In this document: positions 1 to 4,536 of the stretch, piece after piece
Layout of the letters: the number at the start of each line of letters is the position of its first letter
Numbering within the stretch: position 1 is the stretch's first letter
Assembly (NCBI RefSeq): GCF_937920395.1
Contig: NZ_CALEVF010000112.1
Coordinates: 1 to 5,921 of the forward strand
Origin: an uncultured Clostridium sp.
GTDB lineage: Bacteria > Bacillota > Clostridia > Clostridiales > Clostridiaceae
Direction: 5' to 3'
DNA length: 5,921 nucleotides
Translations under genes and position numbers: made by a program
The notes under the pieces: model-generated
Database searches by the model: none
What the model saw: only the letters and a program-made list of their open reading frames with translations
Told to the model about the DNA's origin: nothing

Positions 1-6
1 CACCCT

Positions 7-52
7 AGCGAGGTGTATTTTATAGCATGGCTATACAAATACGAATCTCGCT
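7..52. repeat. Long interrupted hairpin at left edge
   Basis: AGCGAG (7-12) pairs with CTCGCT (47-52). Inside it, GTATTT and TATAGC pair with GCTATA and AAATAC around an ATG loop, with one bulged base, giving about 18 base pairs in all. Pairing works on both strands and neither side has a clean U-run, so I cannot assign it as a terminator. It may belong to a structured element or gene end lying to the left of the window. Confidence 0.5.
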
Positions 53-99
53 CTGTTTGGTTTTATTCTCTTATTATACTGCTAAACTTTCCCTTTTAC

Positions 100-138
100 A
101 ATGGTTTTTATTCTTAAAGGATGAATAATAAAACCATT
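100..138. repeat. 14-bp hairpin downstream of the viroplasmin-RHH gene
   Basis: AATGGTTTT plus TATTC (100-113) pairs with GAATA and AAAACCATT (123-127, 130-138); two bases (128-129) are bulged and the loop is 9 nt. It lies about 60 bases past the stop codon of the minus-strand gene ending at 199, where a transcript end is expected. The minus strand continues GTAAAAGGG rather than a U-run, so factor-independent termination is doubtful. A processing or stability hairpin, or a DNA cruciform, is equally possible. Confidence 0.4.
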
Positions 139-198
139 ACATAATGAGTTTTTGATTGATTTTAAATTACCTAAATAATTTTATAAAACCATGATCTA

Positions 199-564
199 CT
201 AGTCCTCCATATCAACCCATTCTTCTATTAATTTAATTAATGCTATGTTAATTTCCCACCCATATTCACTACATTTATTTTCTAATTCACTATATAATTT
301 TTTTGGTATTCTAGCTTGTACTAACTTTGTCGTCAACTTAATTTTTTTCTTTTTTTCAATTCCAAATATAGTTTGCTCTTTTACTTTTTTAGAATTAACC
401 GTACTTAAATAATTCTTAGCTTCTTCCTCATTTGTGAAACTTTTATAAACTGCATTATAGCCTAATACTAATTTTTTACACTTTGCCCATGTATCAACTA
501 TCTTGTCTTTTGTACCTATACCCTCTTTAATTGCATAATATTTTTTAGTTACTTTTTTAGCCAT
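199..564 (-). CDS. Viroplasmin/RNase H1 N-terminal-like domain protein with RHH-like C-terminus
   Basis: This 121-residue protein joins two small modules. Residues about 8-52 match the caulimovirus viroplasmin / RNase HI N-terminal fold (hybrid-binding domain): KKYYAIKEG, a Trp in DTWAKCKKLV, then GYNAVYKSFTNEEEAKNYL. That fold binds RNA:DNA hybrid or dsRNA. No RNase H catalytic domain follows. Residues about 82-117 (VQARIPKKLYSELE, then a second helix ending LIEEWV) look like a ribbon-helix-helix DNA-binding unit, with a basic Lys-rich linker between. The start is supported by an AGAGG ribosome binding site 7-8 bases upstream. It stands alone, behind a weak terminator-like hairpin of the preceding operon. 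Known of the families: RHH proteins often control plasmid copy number or partition. Inferred: a nucleic-acid-binding regulator, possibly acting at R-loops. The viroplasmin call is firm; the RHH call is moderate. Confidence 0.8.
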   Translation of the reverse strand: MAKKVTKKYYAIKEGIGTKDKIVDTWAKCKKLVLGYNAVYKSFTNEEEAKNYLSTVNSKKVKEQTIFGIEKKKKIKLTTKLVQARIPKKLYSELENKCSEYGWEINIALIKLIEEWVDMED

Positions 565-618
565 ACTATAACCTCTTTTTCTATTTTATCCTAAATACAT
601 TAATAATACTTTTTTACA

Positions 619-655
619 AATAAAATAAGGGATACCATGATATTAGATACCCCTT
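619..655 (-). terminator. Weak candidate terminator after the coiled-coil operon
   Basis: On the minus strand AAGGG (655-651) can pair with CCCTT (631-627) across a 19-nt loop, followed by the T-rich ATTTTATTTG. It lies about 75 bases past the stop of the 89-residue gene. The stem is short and the loop long, so confidence is low. Confidence 0.3.
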
Positions 656-731
656 TATAAACTCTCTATTAAATTTAAAATCATCATAAGTGTAATTATA
701 CTTTTATATATAATGGTGTCTTAAAATTGAT

Positions 732-1001
732 TTAAACTGGTCTACGCTGTAGCACAGTTATGTCCACCTCGTGCCTACCTATTATTTGCTTTACAGCATC
801 TATAGTTTCATCGATGTTCTTCAAGTGTCCTTCGATTTGAGTGTGTCTAGTAGCGTTCTTAGCTTCTACCTCAACTATCATAGCCTTAATATCTTCAATT
901 CCTTGTTTAAGACTCTGCTGACCTTCTTTTAAGCTAGACACATCATTCTTGATAGGACTCAATTCTTCTTTTAAAATTTTTCTAAGTGTTTCGTCATCCA
1001 T
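732..1001 (-). CDS. Small coiled-coil protein (89 aa)
   Basis: The product is 89 residues, highly charged, with no membrane segment or signal peptide. It begins MDDETLRKILKEEL and then shows heptad-like spacing of Leu/Ile/Val through about residue 80 (SSLKEGQQSLKQGIEDIKAM, then IDAVKQIIGRH), predicting a long parallel coiled coil. It ends VLQRRPV. The start is well supported: GAGGAG lies 8 bases upstream, inside the last codons of the preceding gene, and only 5 bases separate the two genes. They are thus co-transcribed and probably translationally coupled. Short coiled-coil proteins of this style are common in clostridial phages and plasmids, but I recognise no named family and no function. 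The tandem partner at 1007-1213 has similar design, suggesting hetero-oligomerisation or ancient duplication (inference). Confidence 0.75.
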   Translation of the reverse strand: MDDETLRKILKEELSPIKNDVSSLKEGQQSLKQGIEDIKAMIVEVEAKNATRHTQIEGHLKNIDETIDAVKQIIGRHEVDITVLQRRPV

Positions 1002-1006
1002 TTAAA

Positions 1007-1213
1007 TCACTCCTCATTATGTGATGTTTGTACTTCTTCTTCAATTATATTTATATGCTTACCTATAGTCTCAATTTTTATAGAATTCTTTCTTACTTCC
1101 GTTTCAAGTCCAGTTAGTTTGTCATCAATACTAATTACTTTACTTTCAAGCCTTGTATGACCTTCTAATACTTTAACCATCATATTTTTTAGTTCATCAT
1201 CCAATGCTATCAT
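1007..1213 (-). CDS. Small coiled-coil protein (68 aa)
   Basis: This 68-residue acidic protein is first of a two-gene unit. Regularly spaced Leu/Ile/Val residues (residues about 13-60: VKVLEGHTRLESKVISIDDK, then LTGLETEV and IGKHINIIEEEV) predict a single long helix forming a coiled coil. No other domain is seen. Translation from ATG at 1213 lacks a strong Shine-Dalgarno; only GATGAG lies directly before it. An extended -10 box (TGATATAAT on the minus strand, 1229-1237) would start transcription about 9 bases upstream, giving a nearly leaderless message. Alternatively it is translated from the long RNA transcribed through 1985-1275. Its stop lies 5 bases before the next gene, whose ribosome binding site it carries. 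Function is not recognised. A downstream TTG start (encoding LDDEL) cannot be excluded. Confidence 0.65.
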   Translation of the reverse strand: MIALDDELKNMMVKVLEGHTRLESKVISIDDKLTGLETEVRKNSIKIETIGKHINIIEEEVQTSHNEE

Positions 1214-1215
1214 CT

Positions 1216-1245
1216 CATCATTAATACGATTATATCATAATGATG
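1216..1245 (-). promoter_or_regulatory. Extended -10 promoter in a palindrome before the coiled-coil genes
   Basis: CATCATTA (1216-1223) and TAATGATG (1238-1245) form a perfect 8-bp inverted repeat with a 14-base loop. The loop holds, on the minus strand, the extended -10 TGATATAAT (1237-1229); no good -35 lies 17 bases further up. The palindrome ends 3 bases before the start codon, so it could be an operator or an RNA hairpin masking the start. A strong -10 match in AT-rich DNA can be chance. Confidence 0.4.
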
Positions 1246-1274
1246 AAGTATATTTATATGTTTATATAAAAGTA

Positions 1275-1985
1275 TAAAAACTACTACCGTCTTCCACAAT
1301 GGAACCTTCCCTACGGGCTACCCTTCCATTGCTCCAGTTGGTCTGTAATCTTTTTTTCTTTTATCTTGTACTAAGGGAGAATATACTATATACCGATTGA
1401 ACAAGGGAGCAGAATAGACGCAGTTATTCCCTTATAAAACTAGACAATAAAATACATCTAGCTTCATAAAAAAATAACTACTGTTAGTATAAACCGTATA
1501 TCACTCGGTCGCTTCACGTCTGCACCTTATCTGTTATATGTTTTCACATCTACAAGCTTTCTACAATATAGTTCCATCCTATTGCTAATCTGCTTATAGT
1601 TCCCGATACCATTAGTATCCTAGAACTTCCACTCCTGCCCTTTTCGTCGGCACCACGCTCTATCCTACACAACTAGAGATAAGGACTAGTCATAATGTGC
1701 AGAGGTTCACTTTTTACGTTGGCTGAACTCACCCTGTGCTACTTCCGTAGAAGTTACCTTGCTCTTTTGAAGGCGACATCTTTATAGTCTTTGAGAGACT
1801 CTCCCATGAAATTCCTGTTATCACAACAGCTTACCCCATCAAAGCTCCTTATTAAGTCATAAGGCAACTGCTAATATTCTTGTTACTAGCTACTTATATT
1901 TTTAAAGCTTGTCCTATTACTTCTTAAACGTGTAACCATCTTATCGCCATTGGTACTGCTATAGTCCAACAACAAGCCACATTTT
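1275..1985 (-). ncRNA. Large structured non-coding RNA, ROOL/GOLLD-like candidate
   Basis: About 700 bases with no credible ORF on either strand are visibly richer in G+C than the flanks and packed with helices. Examples: 1297-1304 with 1324-1331 (8 bp perfect), 1403-1408/1428-1433, 1437-1444/1457-1464, 1598-1627 (two 5-bp stems around a 5-nt loop), 1815-1829, 1847-1864, and a longer closure 1907-1912/1972-1977. The minus strand is assigned as sense: it is purine-rich, the 1538-1549 hairpin has a GAAA (GNRA) tetraloop, the 1741-1754 hairpin has a C(UACG)G UNCG-type loop, and the 1437/1464 stem gains a G-U pair only on that strand. Size, ornate hairpins, absence of coding and plasmid/phage-like setting fit the ROOL (about 580 nt) or GOLLD (about 800 nt) giant RNA classes; ROOL has been seen on lactobacillar plasmids. 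I cannot align consensus motifs from memory, so a new class is possible. Group I and II intron hallmarks were not found. Both ends are approximate. Confidence 0.65.
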
Positions 1986-1989
1986 CTCT

Positions 1990-2037
1990 AAAAAAAACAA
2001 AAGAAAAAAGTCCCTATGTATTTTTTACATAAGGACT
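1990..2037 (-). terminator. Strong rho-independent terminator (minus strand)
   Basis: On the minus strand AAGTCC and TATGTA (2037-2026, with one base between) pair with TACATA and GGACTT (2020-2008), broken by one A/C mismatch, loop of 5. The pyrimidine tract TTTTTTCTTTTGTTTTTTTT follows immediately. The plus side has no U-run. It should end transcripts coming from the Par-like gene or from the promoter at 2228-2256, which implies that the large RNA beyond it has its own promoter or depends on regulated read-through. Confidence 0.85.
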
Positions 2038-2221
2038 TGATAAATCATATTTAAATTGATATAATCAATTTAATATAGTTCTTCAAAATTCATGTATGTA
2101 GTAGTGTACATATTTGGATACTGCCGATTTATTGTACGCAATACATTAAATCGGAGTTGGAGGACTTATTTTATTTTTTTGGTTCTTTTTTTATGTTTTA
2201 TTTTTTTCTTTATTTAATATT
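1991..2221 (-). ncRNA. Candidate small RNA between promoter and terminator
   Basis: A promoter-like pair at 2228-2256 and the terminator at 1990-2037 bracket about 200-230 bases without an ORF longer than 13 codons. The first ~60 bases are A-rich on this strand. The body holds an 8-bp perfect hairpin (CCGATTTA 2124-2131 with TAAATCGG 2147-2154) and a 10-bp palindrome (about 2051-2073, TTAAATTGAT and its complement). It could instead be the 3' UTR of the Par-like message or a leader/attenuator of the large RNA. Confidence 0.4.
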
Positions 2222-2227
2222 ATTTAC

Positions 2228-2256
2228 ATTTTAACTCATAATATGGCAAACTTCAA
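2228..2256 (-). promoter_or_regulatory. Promoter, minus strand: TTGAAG-17-TAAAAT
   Basis: The -35 TTGAAG (2256-2251) and -10 TAAAAT (2233-2228) are separated by exactly 17 bases, with a start predicted near 2221. It lies downstream of the Par-like stop codon, so it would serve the candidate small RNA or the large RNA rather than Par. Confidence 0.5.
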
Positions 2257-2310
2257 TTCATTTTTTTATTTATTAAAAAATTCCTATAATGTTAGGCTTA
2301 TTAGATAATA

Positions 2311-2835
2311 TTATTTTTTAAAAATTCTTTTGAATAACCCATGATTTTGATCTTTCTTTTGCATCTTATCTTTTATTTCAATGAATTTATTATCAAGATC
2401 TTGAAAATGTTCTTCTAGTTGTAGCACATCCTGTTGAGGTTTTGCTTTCAATAACACTTGACTATTTTCAACAATAACATGAAGTTTATTTATTTGCATA
2501 TCCTTTTCACAAAGTTGTTGTTTTAAAAATAACACTTGTTCTGTTAATGCATTAATTAATTCATTTTTAGACTTAATTAAATCCTCTGTATTCGTTATAC
2601 TGTAAGGTTCATCCCCTATAACATCAGAGCTCTTATCTGTAGCTATTTCATCATTATTTAACTCATCATTTAAATTTAGACTTTTCTTAATTAAGTTAAA
2701 ACCTACCTCGTCAACAAATGATTTCCCTTGCTTTCTTACTATGCAGACTTTAACTTCTTTTAATTTCAATTGCTTATATATTGTAACTTTGCTCATTTTA
2801 GTTAATTCTGATATTGTCTCAACATCATATAACAT
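2311..2835 (-). CDS. Par-like plasmid partition/maintenance protein (HTH plus coiled coil)
   Basis: The product is 174 residues. Residues about 5-50 form a helix-turn-helix (VETISELTKMSKVTIYKQLK, then basic strands RKQGKSF and VDEVGFNLI). After an acidic Asn/Asp-rich linker, residues about 84-130 are a strong coiled coil (LINALTEQVLFLKQQLCEKD). A second helix follows, and the protein ends in a basic amphipathic tail, GLFKRIFKK. This HTH / coiled coil / short basic tail order is that of staphylococcal pSK1 Par and DUF536-type plasmid proteins, which stabilise plasmids without an ATPase partner. Par of pSK1 is longer (about 245 residues), so this is a short form. AGGTAGG lies 9 bases before ATG. 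Upstream (2849-2920) are 11-bp direct repeats and inverted AT motifs suited to a centromere/operator. No ParA or ParM gene adjoins it. Alternatively it could be a replication-accessory or plain transcriptional regulator; the architecture is clear, the function inferred. Confidence 0.7.
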   Translation of the reverse strand: MLYDVETISELTKMSKVTIYKQLKLKEVKVCIVRKQGKSFVDEVGFNLIKKSLNLNDELNNDEIATDKSSDVIGDEPYSITNTEDLIKSKNELINALTEQVLFLKQQLCEKDMQINKLHVIVENSQVLLKAKPQQDVLQLEEHFQDLDNKFIEIKDKMQKKDQNHGLFKRIFKK

Positions 2836-2848
2836 ACTTGTATACCTA

Positions 2849-2920
2849 CCTTTAAATTAGTTTAATTAATTTAGTTAATTCGATTAAAAAATTTAAAACC
2901 CTTTAAATTATAATTAAACC
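2849..2920. repeat. Repeats upstream of the Par-like gene (candidate centromere/operator)
   Basis: CCTTTAAATTA occurs twice as an 11-bp direct repeat (2849-2859 and 2900-2910), 51 bases apart, about five helical turns. The first copy is followed by GTTTAATTA (2860-2868), the second by its reverse complement TAATTAAAC (2911-2919). Between them lie related TTAATT/GATTAA motifs. Position just upstream of a Par-like gene matches where single-protein Par systems bind. A possible -10 TATAAT (2912-2907, minus) lies inside. Low complexity weakens the case. Confidence 0.45.
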
Positions 2921-2956
2921 AAGCCCAAAATAAAGTATACAAAAAAATAATTCCCT

Positions 2957-3502
2957 CTATAGATAAAAATTCTCTATGCTCTTATCTTTTATATCCTCAT
3001 TAATTCCAATATATCTTAAAGTAACACTAGGTGACGAATGATTAAATATTTGTTGAAGTAATGCAACATCTTTATTTTGCTTATAATGCCAGTAGCCAAA
3101 GGTCTTTCTTAAGGTGTGAGTGCCTACCTCCTGAAGTCCAACATGCTCAGCTGCACTATTAAGTATTCGATATGCCTGGACTCTACTAATAGGCTTATTT
3201 TCGCCTTTCCTACTCTGAAATAAGTATTCTTCATCGGACATTAGTTTAATATATTTATCTATCTCTATTTTTAAGGATGAATTTATTAAAAACCTCTTAA
3301 TTTTATTTGTTTTTTGCTCTATTATTTTAATATGTGTTTTATCTTTTAAATCTTTAACTTTAAGTTCTAATATGTCACCAATACGAAGACCCGTATTAAT
3401 CCCAACAACAAACAGTAAGTAGTTTTTATATCCTGTTTTCAATAATTCCATTTTCATTTCTTCAAGTTTTTCTCTATCCCTAATTGGTTGAACTAGCTTC
3501 AT
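2957..3502 (-). CDS. Compact tyrosine recombinase/integrase
   Basis: The product is a 181-residue site-specific recombinase of the phage integrase/Xer family, consisting essentially of the catalytic domain. Conserved residues are all present: Arg40 (NTGLRIGD), the beta-hairpin Lys around 64, His129 and Arg132 (THTLRKTFGYWHY), His155 (IFNHSS) and the nucleophile Tyr164 (VTLRYIGI). The N-terminal SAM-like core-binding domain (about 100 residues in Xer) is missing, yet the start is well supported (AAGGAG 9 bases upstream and a good promoter), so this is a small form and not a truncation. Such ~180-residue recombinases are common on clostridial and other Firmicute plasmids and phages. Likely role (inference): resolving element multimers or inverting/excising DNA at its own sites. 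The paired palindromes at 3550-3580 and 3618-3655, immediately upstream, are the obvious candidates. The first overlaps its promoter, suggesting autoregulation. Confidence 0.9.
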   Translation of the reverse strand: MKLVQPIRDREKLEEMKMELLKTGYKNYLLFVVGINTGLRIGDILELKVKDLKDKTHIKIIEQKTNKIKRFLINSSLKIEIDKYIKLMSDEEYLFQSRKGENKPISRVQAYRILNSAAEHVGLQEVGTHTLRKTFGYWHYKQNKDVALLQQIFNHSSPSVTLRYIGINEDIKDKSIENFYL

Positions 3503-3535
3503 GATCTACAACTCCTTAATATTATAATTAAGACT

Positions 3536-3564
3536 GTTATAATACATTCAATGTAACAAGTCAA
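3536..3564 (-). promoter_or_regulatory. Recombinase promoter TTGACT-17-TATAAC
   Basis: The minus-strand -35 TTGACT (3564-3559) and -10 TATAAC (3541-3536) have ideal 17-base spacing, with a start near 3529, about 27 bases ahead of the recombinase ATG, leaving room for AAGGAG. The -35 hexamer sits in the centre of the palindrome 3550-3580, so a protein bound to that palindrome would block RNA polymerase. Confidence 0.65.
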
Positions 3565-3580
3565 TACGTTATGTTACATT
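3550..3580. repeat. Palindrome 1: candidate recombinase binding/crossover site
   Basis: AATGTAACA (3550-3558) and TGTTACATT (3572-3580) are a perfect 9-bp inverted repeat around a 13-base centre. The arm core AATGTAAC is shared with palindrome 2 at 3618-3655. Arm length and spacing resemble tyrosine-recombinase core sites (two arms around a short crossover region). It overlaps the recombinase promoter. Confidence 0.65.
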
Positions 3581-3597
3581 AAAAATTAAATTTTTAA
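3579..3597. repeat. 19-bp AT palindrome between the two sites
   Basis: TTAAAAATT and AATTTTTAA flank a single central A. It sits between the two AATGTAAC palindromes. It may be an easily melted or bent spacer, or chance in AT-rich DNA. Confidence 0.35.
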
Positions 3598-3617
3598 GGA
3601 ACAGGCAATAGCCTCAA

Positions 3618-3655
3618 TGTGAATGTAACTCAATTACTATTGTGTTACATTCACA
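3618..3655. repeat. Palindrome 2: candidate recombinase binding/crossover site
   Basis: TGTGAATGTAAC (3618-3629) and GTTACATTCACA (3644-3655) are a perfect 12-bp inverted repeat around a 14-base centre, 38 bp in all. It carries the same AATGTAAC core as palindrome 1, and its centre begins TCAATTAC where palindrome 1 has TCAATAC. Its better symmetry suggests it is the main site and palindrome 1 the accessory or operator site. Confidence 0.7.
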
Positions 3656-3668
3656 ATACTAATATAAT
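3640..3668 (+). promoter_or_regulatory. Possible rightward promoter TTGTGT-17-TATAAT
   Basis: TTGTGT (3640-3645) and TATAAT (3663-3668) are spaced 17 bases. The -35 overlaps the right part of palindrome 2. No ORF of note follows on the plus strand before the opposing terminators, so any product would be a short RNA. It may be fortuitous. Confidence 0.3.
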
Positions 3669-3787
3669 CTAAATATATTAAACCCCATATCATTAAAATC
3701 TAAAAAATATTAGTGTCAAAGAGTAATTTAATACCTTTGAGTAATCATAATATCTTTAGGTAGATATTATAATAATAGTTAATAAAA
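3669..3787. other. Gene-free stretch with two small hairpins
   Basis: This stretch has no ORF. TCAAAG and GTA (3716-3725) pair with TAC and CTTTGA (3732-3740), and ATAATATCT (3747-3755) pairs perfectly with AGATATTAT (3762-3770) across a 6-base loop. Neither is followed by a U-run. With the palindromes to the left they make a 280-bp palindrome-dense zone that could be a recombination or replication site. Confidence 0.35.
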
Positions 3788-3830
3788 AACTTCATAAAAA
3801 TATATATGGATTATATATTTTTATGAAGTT
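3788..3830 (-). terminator. Second, 19-bp terminator of the ribU-DICT operon
   Basis: A perfect 19-bp stem (3812-3830 with 3788-3806) has a 5-base loop. On the minus strand it is followed by a run of six T, then ATT. The plus side continues into mixed sequence, so it ends leftward transcription. It backs up the terminator at 3895-3920 and insulates the recombinase region. Confidence 0.8.
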
Positions 3831-3894
3831 GTAGCACATTTGGGTTAATCTACATACCATATACATGATAAGTTATATGAAAAGAATTAATAAA

Positions 3895-3920
3895 AAACCT
3901 AGCAATTACGTGCTAGGTTT
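3895..3920 (-). terminator. First terminator of the ribU-DICT operon
   Basis: AAACCTAGCA (minus, 3920-3911) pairs over 10 bp with TGCTAGGTTT (3904-3895) across a 6-base loop. On the minus strand the right arm runs into TTTTTTATTA. It lies about 85 bases past the DICT stop codon. Confidence 0.85.
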
Positions 3921-4005
3921 AAGGAGAAATAATATAAGAATTCTATAATATAAAATTATCATTACATATCCTAAAGGTTCCAATTTTTTTTGTGTTTCCT
4001 AAATA

Positions 4006-4536
4006 TTATATTATAGTTTTTAATAATTTTATTGTATCATCAATATGTTTCACATCAAAAGTTTTTACTCCCCTAAAGTTTCTATCTTCTTCTATTTCCA
4101 AATGTCCAAAACCATCTAAATCATAGGCTAGCATCATATTTTTACCAAACTTTATATCCATCACTAAAAACCACTCTCTTATTAGTTTATGATTAGGTGG
4201 TAAATATACGAATTGAATATGAGGATGTGGCTGTAGTGTAGTATCTTTTTCTCCAAAAATGTATATTTTATCTACATTATCAGCCATTTTCAAGAATCTA
4301 TCCCATATTTTGGTAGCTCTAGATATTTTTTGAAAACCAGCGTAAATTGTTCCTTCTCTTTTTGCCTTGAGTACTACGCTCTCCATTAAATAACACATCT
4401 TTGCTAAATTTGGTACTTTGCTTTCAAATTTAATTTTTGATACAGAAAGGGTTTTATCCGTTTCTTCACTAGACATTTTAGTATAATTATCATTAGAACC
4501 ATTAAATATTTCTTTATAAATTGAAAAATTATTCAT
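4006..4536 (-). CDS. Stand-alone DICT sensory domain protein
   Basis: This 176-residue soluble protein matches the DICT domain (first named in diguanylate cyclases and two-component systems) over nearly its full length. It starts FSIYKEIF. A helix follows (43-60, LAKMCYLMESVVLKA), then the signature GTIYAGFQ (62-69), an aromatic/basic helix with Trp78 (KIWDRFLKMADNVDKIYIFG) and YLPPNHKLIREWFLVMD (111-127). It ends DRNFRGVKTFD (151-161) and a last helix. No output domain is fused. In known DICT proteins it is a ligand or light-linked input module, often with GGDEF, EAL or GAF domains. ATG overlaps the ribU stop (ATGA), and AAGGAG lies 10-11 bases upstream within ribU, so the two are translationally coupled. 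Inferred: it senses or handles a small molecule linked to riboflavin uptake. Two terminators close the operon. Family call firm, role unknown. Confidence 0.8.
   Translation of the reverse strand: MNNFSIYKEIFNGSNDNYTKMSSEETDKTLSVSKIKFESKVPNLAKMCYLMESVVLKAKREGTIYAGFQKISRATKIWDRFLKMADNVDKIYIFGEKDTTLQPHPHIQFVYLPPNHKLIREWFLVMDIKFGKNMMLAYDLDGFGHLEIEEDRNFRGVKTFDVKHIDDTIKLLKTII

Noticed and set aside
1470..1490. T-run on the minus strand inside the large RNA as a terminator
   Set aside because: The stem before it has only about 3 base pairs, too weak for termination.
1275..1985. Group I or group II intron, OLE or tmRNA
   Set aside because: No GUGYG start or domain V for group II, no paired R/S core (GACUA/UAGUC in context) for group I, no tRNA-like ends for tmRNA, no intron ORF or interrupted gene; OLE is expected in a chromosomal setting with its own protein partner.
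2075..2116. 13-codon minus-strand frame MYTTTYMNFEELY
   Set aside because: No Shine-Dalgarno and very short; treated as part of the candidate small RNA.
2417..2429. 13-base string AGTTGTAGCACAT shared with 3827-3839
   Set aside because: One copy is inside the Par-like coding sequence and the other abuts a terminator stem; no extended similarity, so probably chance.
3800..3876. 24-codon minus-strand frame between the two operon terminators (MYMVCRLTQMCYNF...)
   Set aside because: No ribosome binding site, and the frame runs through the terminator stem.
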